Shown piece after piece: positions 21,940-33,540 of a stretch of 64,000 nucleotides of DNA. The notes under the pieces were generated by a model that saw only the letters and a list, made by a program, of their open reading frames with translations, made no database searches and was not told the DNA's origin. Within the stretch, counting starts at the first letter, position 1. Each line of letters opens with the position of its first letter. The stretch spans positions 11,780,001 to 11,844,000 of the forward strand of contig CM041465.1 in the NCBI GenBank assembly GCA_023213395.1. Reading direction: 5' to 3'. The position numbers and the translations under genes were made by a program. The stretch comes from Cycas panzhihuaensis (taxonomy: Eukaryota; Cycadophyta).

Positions 21940-23780
21940 GCACATTACAAGTCAATTTTTTTTTAATCATAAATGACTTTATTAGTAAGGAAAGAGGCCC
22001 AAAATATGATAGAAATGATAAGCACAAGCCCAAAAAGATGATAAAAAATGATAAAATAAGGGTGAAATCGAGATGAAAGAATAATAAATATAAAATAAAA
22101 AAAAGGTTCTAAGAGAATAAATGGATTAAAATGATTGTGAACAGAAAAATTTTAGTGCCATAAGTATGAGTCATCAGTAGGTGATAGTATAATCATACAA
22201 CAAAACATCATTCATCATACACCATCAAGCAAATCAATACACTACTTCATTAAAACATGACCTAACATAATATAAAACCAAGTTTATCATTATTTTAACA
22301 TGAAACCATAAAAGAAGTACGTTAAAAGTTATAAAGATAACTAAGAGGCTAGGTTTTGGTGAAACATTTTCCTCTTTAACACTTAAAGATCTTACTTCAT
22401 GAAGAAAATAGGATGGTAAGAGGTGGCAATGATGAAATCGAAAGATTTTCTACTGGAAGTTAATGAAGATTAAAATGAGATATGTGAATGATAAGTCATT
22501 AACCTACAAAAATCTAAAATCTAATTAAACTGATTTTGATACTCTTATAAGGATGAATGAAAGGAATGTTACTTAAGCATCTACCCAAAAGGATTAGGTT
22601 CTTGATTACCAAAGGAATGTCATCTAAATCTCCTACCCAAAAGGATTAGGTACTCTTCACTAAAGAAATATTATTTAAAAACTCCTACCTAAAAAGATTG
22701 GGTACTTACTCACTAAAGCATTGATCAATACCAAATGGCCACAAACTAGATGGGACTTCAATGCCAAATACCCACAAACTATATGGGTCTTCAATATACA
22801 ATTGGTCATAGTTTATCTCTTTTTAACCATGTGTTAGAGGGAAGTCCTTTTATTAAGCTCATTAATAGGTGACTTTTTAGGGTAACCCATCATAGTTTAG
22901 CCTCATTAACAAGGTGAAGGCCTTTAGAGGCCGATTATCATAGTTTAACCTCAACAACAATCGAATTTTGGAGGGTTCCCTATTATAGTTTAGGCTCATT
23001 AATAGGTAGAAAGGGTTTAGAGTGTTTTGGAAACTAATATAAAGATCAATATGTAGAAAGAATGAATAAAAAGTAATCAATTAATCAGGTCTCCCAAAAA
23101 CTCCACAGAAAGTAGATGCATCACAAAAAAGATGATTAAGTTTATCAAAGGGAAGATAAATGATTTTAGCATCTTAAAGTGATTTCACATGATAATGGCA
23201 ATTGAATAGGAGTAGAGTTCACTTTAGGCTTAACAGATGCTAGAGAAAAACTTGCCTCAAGAACAAGAGAAAGCCCCTCCTCTCTTTATTAAGAAAAAAG
23301 GTGAAAATAAAGTTTTATTTTTGTAGGAGGGAGACAGAGAAATGAGCTAGTTAGAGGCTCTTTTCTCTTGTTTATAGGATAATCAAGAGCTTATTCTAAT
23401 GGAGGACTAGTTCTAGGAGACTAATGACAACAACATGGAGCATGGAGCTAGGTATTTGATGAGTTGAGCTTGTTATTTTTTTAATTTTTAAATTTTTTTT
23501 CTCTAAAAACATAATGATATAATATGAAAAACATAGGCACTATACTATAAACATGATACACTAGTGAAAAATATGATAACACTATTAAAAGAAAAATTTT
23601 ATAATTTAGGGTAATTGAAGGAAATCATATTTTTGGTGCAAAAATTATGTTTTTAACTGTGAAGTCACATTTTTGGTTATATGGTCAAACTTTTAAACTT
23701 TCTTAAATAAAACTTGAAAAAGTAAAATTTTGAAATATGAAAATAAAGTACTAATATAATATTTGTAATGTGATATAGGC
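21940..23780 (-). repeat. 3' LTR part of gypsy D
   Basis: The low part, 21945-22380, matches 36750-37170 in direct orientation (for example 'GACTTTATTAATGAGGAAAGAGGCCC'-like and 'GTTAAAAGTTATAAAG' phrases). The rest has no partner in the window because the matching part of the 5' LTR is lost. It contains short tandem arrays (22561-23010) and a GTCACATTTTT motif at 23664-23674. The upper edge is uncertain; no clear polypurine tract was found. Confidence 0.5.
22561..23010. repeat. Short tandem arrays in gypsy D LTR
   Basis: Three successive arrays. About three units of roughly 50 bp lie at 22561-22717 (unit core CTACCCAAAAGGATTAGGT). Two units of roughly 32 bp lie at 22730-22795 (core CCACAAACTAGATGGG). 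About three units of roughly 48 bp lie at 22880-23010 (core CATAGTTTAGCCTCATTAA). Units are diverged. Tandem arrays inside LTRs and 3' regions are common in Tat-like elements. Confidence 0.7.
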
Positions 23781-23859
23781 TCTAGAGAGGGTGGAGAGAT
23801 AAGAGAATGAATGACTAGCATTTGGAGAGCTAGTTAGCCAATTGGATGAGGCAGGATGG

Positions 23860-25640
23860 GCCACTTTGAGGGCCTGTGGTCTTTTACAAGCAAGACGATT
23901 GAATTAGCTAGTCATGGAGCACAAGATATTACATGACTTCATTAGTTACAAGATTTCAAGATGTAATGTATTTAGGATACATGCCATCAAAGAGATACAA
24001 ATCACTCTTAGAGATGTAGGGAGGATTCTAGGAGTTAACTAGCATGGTGAGAGGGTGAGACTTAATAGGGTGATGGATGAGGAGTCTCAGATGGCTTGTA
24101 GTTAGTACTTAGGAGGTTTTACAGATCATATTATCCATCATGGTGTATCTATAGAGGCCATACAAACAATAGGGGGTATTCCTATTGTGAAGAGGATTAT
24201 TGCCTTAATCATCATATATAGGATAACTAGAACTTGAAATTTCATGGGGGTTCTAGCTCAGTGGACAAGAGTCTTGAGGAGGTGTGAGTAAGGGATCAGG
24301 ATAAACTAGGGGAAATATATATTGGATAGCATATACTTTCAGTTATCGAGGATCAAGATATTGGGGAGAGGGATTTTCTTATAGCCCCATCTTAATATGT
24401 TGGTTGTATAACCATGTTCCTTTGATGAGGCCAAGAGGAACACTAAGAGAGTTGATTATCATGGATATAGGGATAAATAAATGGAATATGAGAGCTAGTA
24501 TCTATAATAGGCCATCCATCATGGCCAGGAGTACATATAGTTCTTTACTCAATAGGATGACTAGGAGACAACTAGTAGAGGATGACTATGTAGGACTATC
24601 ATCGTGGAGTGACAATGAGATGGATGCTACAAAGAGGGCAGTAGCAGAAGAGGCTCTTATCACTGGTTGAGAGAGAGAGATAGAGGGAGAGAGGGAGGAG
24701 GCAAAGGTGGGATAGATGGTGGAGGTGATGGTGAGGTGGGTTGAAGAGAGAGAGAAGGTACACCGACTAATAGAGGAGGAGGAGGGAGTTGACAAGTGCT
24801 CCAGAGAGTAGGTGGAGTACTAGGTAAGGGTAGAGGAGGCTCCATATAGAGCATGGAGCTAGGCTTGGAAGATGAGTAAGGTAGAGGAGGAGGGAGTAGA
24901 GTAGGATAGAGAGAGCTTGTCTAAGAGGGTCTCCATGAGCCCCAAGGAGTGGAAGTACCACAAGTAGGGTAGGAGATGGTGGCAAAGCTGGCAAGAGGAG
25001 GTGAGCCATCAAGTATGACAATTAATTAATTTCTCTCATATCAAACTATATTTACTTTTTGATCATGATTTTATTTCTAAAAGACTAATCACAACTTATA
25101 TATTTTCATTAGATAAATGATGAGATCATGACTTTAGGAAGGTGAGGAGGACAATAGAGCTGATATTTCCCTATGTTCCTGCATCGAAGGAGGTGCTAGC
25201 ATGGAACATAATGGATCATACCCTTCTAGGATGACATATTAGTCACTTCAGTTATGAACTTCAAGCTCAAGACATATATATAGATATAAGAGTAGAGCTA
25301 AGATCATAAAAACTAGAGCTTATAGTGGTTAAGGATGAGAGACACCATCTATATAGGATGACATTAGCATAGGTTTGAGCATGAGTTACTCCATTAGGGA
25401 GTACTACAATACAATAGGGACATCAACTTTCACCTTGTAGAGCATTTATATATGGGCAGACTTTAGGTAGAGGGGAGAGGGAAGAACCAAGAGTACATGG
25501 GGGATCTCATTAGGGCTCAGAGAGATAAATGCACTTTGAATTGTATACAGAGATAGGAGGGAGATGAGAGGTATTTTGTGACCCTCAACTATATATCATG
25601 AGTTATACTAGTGTATATATCACTTTCTCTTTAAAACTTG
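23860..25640 (+). pseudogene. Antisense ORF of gypsy D, possibly plant-mobile-domain-like
   Basis: Coding-like tract on the plus strand, opposite to D, between the second RNase H and the 3' LTR. The clearest part starts at 23914 and reads 'MEHKILHDFISYKISRCNVF' and then 'IQITLRDVGRILGVN', with only two stops in 108 codons. The 'T-L-x-D-V-x-x-I-L-G-x-x-x-x-G-E' pattern resembles plant mobile domain (aminotransferase-like) proteins. An 88-codon open stretch follows at 24404-24670, then a purine-rich Gly-coding run, then further open pieces to about 25640. Antisense ORFs at this place are known in Tat-lineage elements. The domain call is tentative; the coding impression and position are firmer. 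Confidence 0.45.
24663..25010. repeat. Purine-rich low-complexity stretch
   Basis: Strong strand bias: GA- and GGA-rich on the plus strand (GAGAGAGAGAGA, GGAGGAGGAGG). It lies within the antisense tract of D and would code for a Gly/Arg/Glu-rich linker. It produces long but meaningless open frames (Pro/Leu/Ser-rich) on the minus strand. Confidence 0.8.
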
Positions 25641-26415
25641 TGTCATGGATGATTGATTCTAAACCTTGTTCTCCCTTATTTCCCTTTTATAAATTAAGCA
25701 TAAGATACATTCATTAGTATGATAATCCAATAAAATATATAGTAATTTAAGCTTTTTTTTAAAAAAATCTTTTGTAGTTATATATTTTTAGATTTTAGTT
25801 TTAGTATATATATGGTAGTTTATACTCATTCCAAAGTGAGGTGGATTTAAGAAGAACAAGATTATAAGGAGAAAAGAAAAATAAAAAATAAATAAAAGAC
25901 AAAATGGAGTAAATGAAATGTTTACTTATTCTATTCTTATAAATACAAAACCATCTAAAATAAGTGATAATAGGCTTATAAAAATAGAGGATGAAATAAT
26001 ATATGTGCCTAAAAAAGAAAACACTTACATAATTCACATTATACTCCTAACAAATTATATAAGCATAGAATAAAATCCATATCTATATAATATATCATGA
26101 AGAAAACATGTTGTTTACCAAATAAAAGGCTAATCCTACTTAATAAATAACTAGTCATTTGAGTATATTGGATTCCTCATTGTCTCCTTCCAGGGATAAA
26201 AAGCTTTTAGGAACTTGCCCTCTTCCAAGATCCTCCATGGCCCAAGATTCCCATGTGGGTCTATCCCTTTCAAATACTTCATTTCACTCTTTAACCTATC
26301 ATATTAACTTTCATACTACTTAAATCTTTATCTTCCAAAGGCAATAGTTTATACTCTTTATGAAGTGGTAGTTTATACTCGTTCCAGAGAATGGTGCCCC
26401 CAACTAAAAGGTGAA
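25641..26415. other. Spacer in gypsy D, no gene seen
   Basis: AT-rich sequence between the antisense tract and the second RNase H. A purine run on the minus strand at about 25670-25690 could be a decayed polypurine tract but lacks a clear LTR start next to it. Nothing else was recognised. Confidence 0.4.
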
Positions 26416-26419
26416 AGTT

Positions 26420-26822
26420 AACCAAAGTAATTATCCAACATAAAGGAAACAAGAGCATTAGCTTCAACATTAAAAGAACAAGGAATATATTGGATGGTAA
26501 CTGATGAGAATATTAACAACAATGATGAAACTTGATGATGAAGGAGAAGAAGTCATGGTGAGTGCACTTTATACATCCCAATTAACTGATAAACTACAAC
26601 TTAAGAATCAGGATATAGAATAATGGGTCTAAGGTGAAAGTGAGAAATATAAGATAAAACTCCTATAATAACAAAATACTCAACTTCATTATTAGTTTCC
26701 CTAGGTATAAATGATCCAATAGAAAGGAGAGGATTTCCTAATTAGTTATAAATCACCCAAGCAGAAGTAGATGATCTAGGGTTACATTTACTATCTCCAT
26801 TAGTGAATATACTCAATGCCAT
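26420..26822 (-). pseudogene. Second RNase H of gypsy D (archaeal-like type)
   Basis: Minus-strand tract starting 'MALSIFTNGDSKCNPRSS' and continuing 'FIPRETNNEVEYFVIIGVLS', 'YPDS' and 'IQYIPCSFNVEANALVS'. This follows the RNase H pattern 'F-T-D-G-x-S-x-G-N-P', 'N-N-x-x-E', 'x-D-S', 'I-P-R-x-x-N-x-x-A-D'. Two acidic positions have become Asn (TNG for TDG, and AN for AD). It lies downstream of integrase, apart from the usual RNase H at 29280-29830. An additional archaeal-like RNase H is a known trait of plant Tat elements; its recorded position varies. A few stops are present. Its role is thought to be in hybrid RNA removal during reverse transcription. Confidence 0.7.
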
Positions 26823-26829
26823 GGGAAAA

Positions 26830-27925
26830 ATAGGACTAAAATTTGAAGATGGTATGATCAATGAAGAAGGGTATAGAAATCAACTAATAAGGAGATGGTA
26901 ATGAATGAAATTAATTCTGACTATGGTGAAGAAAAAGAAAAAAATCATAATTCAGATGATCATGATCAATACTAGCAAAGGTATTGAGTAGGGTTTAATC
27001 ATAATTAAGGCCACAATGGACCCAAGAAACTAGATTAAAAAATACTAAATGACTCATCTAAATAAATCCAACCTATAGATAGATAGGTAGGGATGAAGCC
27101 ATCATATGACTTGTCTCAAATTATAAGAAGATGATAACAATTTGCTTTCTTCTTTTTTCTTTTTACTTTTATTTCTTCTTCTTCTTTTTTTTTTTTTCAC
27201 TTTTTTTATAAATTTTTTTGTATCACTTTTTTTTATAAGAAAAGAGTTATAATCATCTAATTATGAAACTCTTTTACTTAATACAATAAGGACTCATACT
27301 TTTTAATAGAATCTAAGATGAAAGAGACTAATCTCCTTAAGTATTAAGTTGTGAGAAAAAAATAAAATCAAAATCATGGTGTCTCCAAATGTAAAGAGAA
27401 GACGATAGAATGCATATTCACTTCAAAAGATAGATAGAGTGAGCCAAGGATAATAAAATCAAATTGAAAGAAAAAAGTGGATAATATATGACCAAGAAGG
27501 AATACTCAAGGTGAAGTACTAACAAATGGAAGTCCAATATCAATAATTAATAAAGTGTTTGAAGATGACAAAAATGTTTATCTTTCAAGGATAAAAATAA
27601 GTGATGAAGCTGGGGGCCCAAATTCTCTCTTAAGTATAGAACTCAAAAGAGAAAAAGACCAAAACCTGATAGTAGAGCACTCACAATCAACATAAATACT
27701 AGAAAGAGAAAGAGACTTATATAATCATGAGTAAGACCTTTTATAAAACCAAAGGGTAGCTCAAAAGAAGACAAGAAAAAAGTATAGAAAGAAATTGCCC
27801 ATAATTTTAGCCTATTAGGTAAGTAGAAAGACTTGAAGCCATAGTTTATCCTTATTGCAGAGGTAAAGATGAGTATTACTAGGTATAAAACTTTCTTAGG
27901 TATTAAGAATTAATAATATTTTTAA
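26830..27925. other. Spacer in gypsy D, no gene seen
   Basis: About 1.1 kb between the second RNase H and integrase. It holds a pyrimidine-rich run (27150-27240, long T tracts) and dispersed AT-rich sequence; no domain was recognised. Confidence 0.45.
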
Positions 27926-27929
27926 ATTC

Positions 27930-28860
27930 TAAACCCTCTATTATTGAGATTCGATAAGCCCTATTACTTAAATCTTTCACTACAAGGAAAGGACCAATCC
28001 ATTTAGGGGAAAACTTATATCACTTATCATGTTGATACTCTAATTTTAATACTTTATTGCCAACATTGAACTTCTTGGGCCTAATCTACCTATCATGAGC
28101 AGCCTAGACTCTAGCCTTAGATGCCATATTATTCTGTAAAGCTTGTAAATGAGTCTCATCTAACTTTTCTAACTCTAAGAGACGTTCTTCTCTTTGGAAC
28201 TCTTCATTAGTAAACTCCTTTAATGAGAGACGTAAAGAGGGAATATCAACTTCTAATGGGAGGACTACCTCGACACTATAAATAAGAGAGAATGGTGTCA
28301 TGCCTATGGCATTTCTAATAGAGGTTCTATAAACCCATAATGCCAGAAATAATTGAAAGTGACAATCTCTATGAGACATTGCAACCATCTTAGCTAAAAT
28401 TTTAACTAAGATCTTATTAAAGGTTTTGGCCATTTGCATGAGGATGATAACGGGTTGACAGTCTATGTGTGATATGAAATTTATTACATAGTTTATTCAC
28501 ATGGAGATTATAGAATAAAGTCCCATTATCAGTAATAATAATGTTTGGTACCCCAAATCTATAAATGATATACTGAAAGATAAATGTGACAACAATCTTT
28601 CTAGTAGCAGTAACTAATGGGATAGCTTCACTCCATTTTGTAAAGTATTCAGTTGTAGTTATTATGAACATATACCCATTAGATGATGCTAAAAAGATTT
28701 GACCAATGAGATCAAAACCCCATTAGGAAAAAGACCAAGGCAAAATAATTGACTTTATTTCTTGTGCAGGCTTATGTATCAAGGTTGTATGAGATTGGCA
28801 TTTCTAGCATTTTTATACATAAGAATGAGCATCTTTAAACAAGGTGGGCCAATAATAGCC
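27930..28860 (-). pseudogene. Gypsy D integrase
   Basis: Ty3/gypsy integrase on the minus strand. Zinc-finger remnant near 28840-28790. Core: 'GFDLIGQI' (first Asp, about 28715), 'TEYFTKWSEAIPLVTATRK', 'ITDNGTLF' (second Asp, about 28530), and 'YHPHANGQ' (about 28445) followed by the region of the catalytic Glu, where the frame shifts. The C-terminal part, 28439-28104, is open for 111 codons and reads 'YRTSIRNAIGMTPFSLIYSV', the typical post-core segment. The tail 'WIGPFLVVKDLSNRAYRI' lies at about 28010-27955. Stops (for example DR*IR, TAG for Gln) split it. Confidence 0.8.
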
Positions 28861-28980
28861 CATATGAAGAATGCAATAGGCCATCAATCAACCACCAAAA
28901 TATCCACAACATATCCCTTCATGGACTTCTATTAAGGCTGTGAGTGTTTCATTAGGAGAAAGATACCTCAACAAGATTCC

Positions 28981-29088
28981 ATTAAAGGAATACTTATAAA
29001 GCATATTATCAAGCAAAAGATATTACCTAGCAGCATTAAAGGAATACTTATAAAGCATATTATCAAGCAAAAGATATTACCTAGCAGC
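28981..29088. repeat. Perfect 54-bp tandem duplication
   Basis: 28981-29034 (ATTAAAGGAATACTTATA ... CTAGCAGC) is repeated without a visible difference at 29035-29088. It lies in the segment between RNase H and integrase of D, and 54 bp keeps the frame (18 codons). It stands out as new within an old, strongly decayed element. Confidence 0.95.
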
Positions 29089-29279
29089 AACTCAAATTCA
29101 TCTTCTCTTTTTTGATGTGGAAGGAGAAGGGAAAGATTGATCATAAAGGTATAACCTAATCTCTCCATATCATGAATCATCAAAAGGGACAACTTAGATA
29201 TGGAGGACATACTCATTTGGGAGAGAATTATCAATAGGTTGTTTAGAAAGATTAGGAAGAGGATCATCAACCATGATCT

Positions 29280-29830
29280 TTACGATGATCATGCCTTTCT
29301 TAGACTTTCTATTAACAACTTAAAAATCAAACTCTTACAGTAATAAGGACCACTTACTTAATCATCCAATGAGATTAGATTTGGTAAGTACATATTTGAT
29401 AGGATTTGATTGAATAATGAGGTGAACCTTATTCCCAAGAAAATAGTGGCATAACTTCTTAGTAGAAAAAATTAAAGTAAGACACTCTTTTTTAGGAAGG
29501 GGATAATGAAATTTAGCTGCCACTAAGGTCTTACTAATGAAATAAATAGCTCATTCTTTATCAAAGTCATCCTCTTGTGCAAATATTCCTACTAATGATT
29601 TCTTTGTAGAAGAAGTGTACAGAATAAAAGGTTTATCAAATCTCAGGGGAGCAAGCATAGGTCCTAAACCAAGGCTTACTTCAACTTATTGAAGGACTCT
29701 TAAACTTGAGGAATCATCATAGCACAATATCTTTCTTCAAAAGATTTATTATAGGCTTGGCATCTAAAGTGAAATTAGCAATAAAACATTTTAAGAAAGT
29801 GAGCCTACCTAGAAAAGATTTAATCTGCTT
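29280..29830 (-). pseudogene. Gypsy D RNase H
   Basis: RNase H following RT on the minus strand. It reads 'AIYFISKTLVAAKFHYPLPK' (about 29550-29490), 'KECLTLIFSTKKLCHYFLG', then 'SNPIKYVLTKSNLIG' and 'LSKWSLLL', the conserved plant gypsy RNase H sequence order. Stops replace Arg/Gln/Trp at several places. Confidence 0.75.
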
Positions 29831-29889
29831 CTAACTCTTGGGAGGGTGCATGTCGATAATTCCCCTTATCTTATTGAGATCAATTCTAA

Positions 29890-30600
29890 TCCCATCATAG
29901 GAAATGATGTTTCTTAGCATTCATCTTGATGTCATGGCAAAAATAAATTTAGATGGATTGAGACATAAGCAATATTTCTTACATCTTTCAACAATTATTT
30001 TAAGGTCACACATATGATCACATCTTCTATGAGATAGAGTAAGCATATTATCTAAGTATATAGCAATGATATTACCAATTAAGTCATGAAAAATATGCAC
30101 CATTAATCTTTGATAAGTTGCTCTAGTATTCTTCAATCTGAAAGGCATAATTTTATATACAAAAGTACCTCAAGGAGTAGTGAAAGCAATCTTATGACAA
30201 TCTTGAGGTGATATAAAAATTTGATTATAACCTAAAAAGCCATGTATAAGATACATCACCTTAAAATCAATCATCTAGTCCTAAATTTGATCAAGAAAAG
30301 GGAGAGGAAAATTGTCGTTAAGGCACACCTCATTAATATCTCAAAAATCAATGCAAATTTAAATTGATCCATTTTTCTTTGTGATAGGAACTATATTAGA
30401 GACCTATTAGGAATATTCAATGCTCTCAATAAATCTAGCTCTAAGTAACTTCTCCACTTCTTATTTAATAGCAAGAGAGAGACATAGGTGAATAGGGCAT
30501 TTCTTTTACAATTTAGGTTTAATGTCAAGAGTTATCATGATATTATGCTCAATGACTTAGGGATTAAGGCCATGCATATCTTTATAATCCCAAGTAAAGA
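29890..30600 (-). pseudogene. Gypsy D reverse transcriptase
   Basis: RT on the minus strand. From high coordinate: 'NIVPITKKNGSI' (about 30400-30365), 'DINEVCLNDNFPLPFLDQI', 'GFLGYNQIFISPQDCHKIAF', 'GTFVYKIMPFRLKNTRATYQ' (about 30180-30110), and the polymerase box 'AIYLDNMLTLSH' (about 30065-30030). There, the usual Y-[VL]-D-D is YLDN, so the second catalytic Asp is lost. 75 codons are open at 30148-29921. Several TAG/TAA stops lie upstream. Confidence 0.8.
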
Positions 30601-31925
30601 CTGAGTGAAATTCATGAAAAAGATCCTTAAATTGAGCGATCTCTTAGGGAGTATAACTAGCTCCTAATTTGATAATCCTAGGGGTATCCTCCATCTCTAA
30701 TTCTATGTCAATAGTCTACACTATAAGCATCGTATTTCCCTCTTCAAAATGAGGAGGGGTAGTCTCTATTAAGGAAACTACTTCTTGAGGTTGAGAATAA
30801 TCAAGCAGTGGTGAATCATGCTATATTACTTTAGAAAAATCTAATTTATTATGTCAATCAGGAAGACCAAGAGATGAGCCTACTAGATGCTCTAAAATCA
30901 CCTTGTCATTCTCAAAATGATCAAGGTAGAAGAAATCGATGAGGAGGAGATTTTTGAGTAAATTGGTAGACAAAGAGAAAGGCCTAAAACATAAATAAGA
31001 ATCAACCAAAGAATTTGGACAAGTAGGAACAAACTCAATGATTGAAAAATATGAGAAAATAGAATAGTCCTATAAACAAACTCCCAAGTCAAAGTTAAGA
31101 TTTGATTAAGTTCTTAACAATACAGATGATGTTCTAGATCAGGCAAAGACATCAAGATGAGAGATAATAGAGAAGGATCCACAGAAGAAGGGGAAGGAAA
31201 AGAAGTAATGGACACTAAGTTTACTTCATGTGAATCAATAACCGTACTACCTAATTCTAAGTTTGGATATTGATGTAACAACATATTTTTCTCATATCTA
31301 TTTAACCGAGTAGTAAATAAAGAGGATTGAGAGAAGAGAGGTGAAGCAACAACATGTAAATCATGTATGACTAAAGTTAAATAAGTAGTTGACAAAAGAT
31401 TGGTAATGGAAGGAACCACAATATTTTACCTTGAGGGTAAACACAAAGCCTGTGAGAAGTGGGTTTGAATAGGAGGGAGAGTATTTGTATTAGTAAGTCT
31501 ACTCATAGGTGTCTCCCCATAAGGTATGATAGAATGTGAGGTTACTTACTGATAACAAGAAAGAGAGGAAACTAAAGGTTGGTCAGTTAGACCCAAAACA
31601 TAAGGAATAGATGAGGAACATGATGAATAAGGAATAATCTCGACCAAATCCACATCCTCTACTTCTAAATAAGTAGAAGGAGCTTTGATGGAAAAGTATT
31701 GACCTAGACCAAGTGATTGAAAGAAGTACTCTAAAGAGTTTGATGATTCACTAGGTTCAAAAAGAGTCTCAACAAGTGGGATTCACTATTTAATTGGTCT
31801 TGGCTTTCACTTCACAATTTTTAATTGTCCCTCATGGATGAACTTGAGTTCACTAATGAGGGAGGAACAAACCACTGATATTTGAGTAATCTATAGTCTA
31901 CTATCTTTCCTTCTAAAGTAAGAGG
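30601..31925 (-). pseudogene. Gypsy D region between protease and RT
   Basis: About 1.3 kb of decayed minus-strand coding sequence joining protease to RT, with open pieces at 31419-31114 and 31092-30898. I see no further domain motif. Tat elements usually have a long, poorly conserved stretch here. Confidence 0.45.
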
Positions 31926-31929
31926 GAGA

Positions 31930-32140
31930 GTGACTTAACCTAGGGGAACTTTTTGATTCTTGTTGTATCTATAACAAATCCACTCATATGGATAAAAAAC
32001 TAAAATCTCTAAATCCTCAATAAGGTGAAGAGGAATTATATTAATGGATGATCCTTCATCAATAATAATATGTTTAATATTAATGTCATCCTTTATAATC
32101 TTGATATAGAATAAAGGTATATCATTTGGCACATGAGTAG
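31930..32140 (-). pseudogene. Gypsy D aspartic protease
   Basis: Minus-strand tract of 65 open codons, 32132-31935, reading 'IIIDEGSSINIIPLHLIEDL'. This is the protease active-site loop of Tat-like elements (D-x-G-S-S-x-N-I-I-P). The rest of the retropepsin fold is short and poorly conserved. It would process the gag-pol polyprotein. Confidence 0.7.
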
Positions 32141-32639
32141 AATGACTATATTAGGTAGCCAGGTCAACAGAAAGTATAGAAGTGAATGAAGAGGCTATAG
32201 AAAGAACTCTTAATGTATCAAATAAAAGTTGGCATTGCTCAGGGTAACACTTTAACAAATTAATAACTGAAATACCTACTATAATGGTCTTTAACTCATC
32301 AAATAAAGAGAATTATCCATCATTTATACTAGAGGGAATAGACCTAAACCTGATGGGACATAGAGTTATGAGAGGTAAAGAGTTAGGATTCTTCACCATC
32401 AAATCATTGGATGATTTAGATGGACCTAAACTCTTTGTTATATCCATTATATTTATTGTTCTCTTAGTATTACCACCATTGGGAGGTGGGCTGGCTTGGT
32501 TACTAGTTTATTTTATTGAAGGAATCATAGGAGTGGTAGTCTTCTTTGATGAATTAGAACCTAAAGACTCACCTTTATCATCTTGGACCTACTTTTCCTT
32601 GCCTTTATCATCTTTATTTGCTTTCTTATTGTGTTGAGG

Positions 32640-32790
32640 CAAATAATCCTTATAGATCATTTGATCTTGGGCTAGCTTGGAGGAGCGATTTGATTGAACA
32701 TTCATATTTTGGGTAATATTCTGAACTATACGACACTCACTTCTATCATGGGTATCTATTTGATGATACAAGCACTATTTTATCTTTTTA
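32640..32790 (-). pseudogene. Gypsy D gag zinc-finger segment
   Basis: Minus strand around 32785-32725 reads CLYHQIDTHDRSEC, i.e. CX2HX4HX4C, the variant knuckle (C-x-x-H) seen in gag of plant Tat-like elements rather than the standard CCHC form. It is expected to bind element RNA. Confidence 0.65.
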
Positions 32791-32999
32791 AAAGAAGGAG
32801 GAGGAGCTTGTTTCTTTCTTCTTTCAATAAGATGGATCACTTTAGTTTCTTGAGAGGGTTGATTCTAATAAGGACCATCAACACACAACTTAGTGTTGAT
32901 TGCATACTCCAATGATTTGATTGAAGAAGTTAGGTGATTGTAAGTAGGTTTGGGATGGGAAACCCTCATTATTTGAATAGTTTCTTAGGAAGGAATAGG

Positions 33000-33540
33000 T
33001 TTCTAACTTTCTTAATACCAGCTTAAATTTTAAATATTTCTAAAGCTAAGAAATGATTAACAGCTTCTTTATAAGTTTGAGGACCAAGTTTTAGAACTTT
33101 AAGGTGTATGTGTGGTCTCAAAGCATTAGTAAACAAATCGAATAGGAGACTAGAATCAAGATGTAAATTGCAAGCATGTACTTGGTCTTGAAACCTTCTC
33201 ACAAATTCTCTAGAGATCTCATCATGGTTTTGTTCGATGGCTAGAAAGGACTTAATGCCTAATTCAAATGGTCTTGCTACATCAAAATAGTTGATAAAGG
33301 AATCAACTAATTATTAGAATGACATGACAGAAGCTAAAGGAAGTCTATAAAACTATTTCAAGGCATCACTTTGAAGTGATTTAGGAAACAAGCGCATCAT
33401 GAAATAATCATATGATATGAAATCTATATAAGCAAGTGTAAATACCTATATATAGGACCTGAGATCCTGCGAAGAGTCACCTTAAAATTTAGGTAACTTA
33501 GGAAGGAATGGAGGTATAGGAGATAAAAGGACCTTTCACA
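33000..33540 (-). pseudogene. Gypsy D gag core
   Basis: Retrotransposon gag domain on the minus strand. It reads 'YDYFMMRLFPKSLQSDALK' (about 33420-33360), 'FYRLPLASVMSF', 'FDVARPFELGIKSFLAIEQN', 'EISREFVRRFQDQVHACNLH' and 'NALRPHIHLKVLKLG' down to about 33080. This is the order and spacing of the plant gypsy gag domain. TAG/TAA stops occur at Trp and Gln positions (for example LK*FYRL). Confidence 0.8.

Noticed and set aside
22561-23010. Regular repeats with spacers, CRISPR-like at first sight
   Set aside because: Units are diverged, directly adjacent, of three different lengths, and lie inside an LTR of a plant retrotransposon.
24586-25021. Three overlapping Pro/Ser/Leu-rich minus-strand open frames
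   Set aside because: They are the complement of the GGA-rich low-complexity stretch inside the antisense tract of D.
32284-32637. 117-codon plus-strand open frame with hydrophobic segments, looking like a small membrane protein
   Set aside because: It lies antisense to the gag-protease region of gypsy D and follows the codon shadow of that region; no start context or family match.
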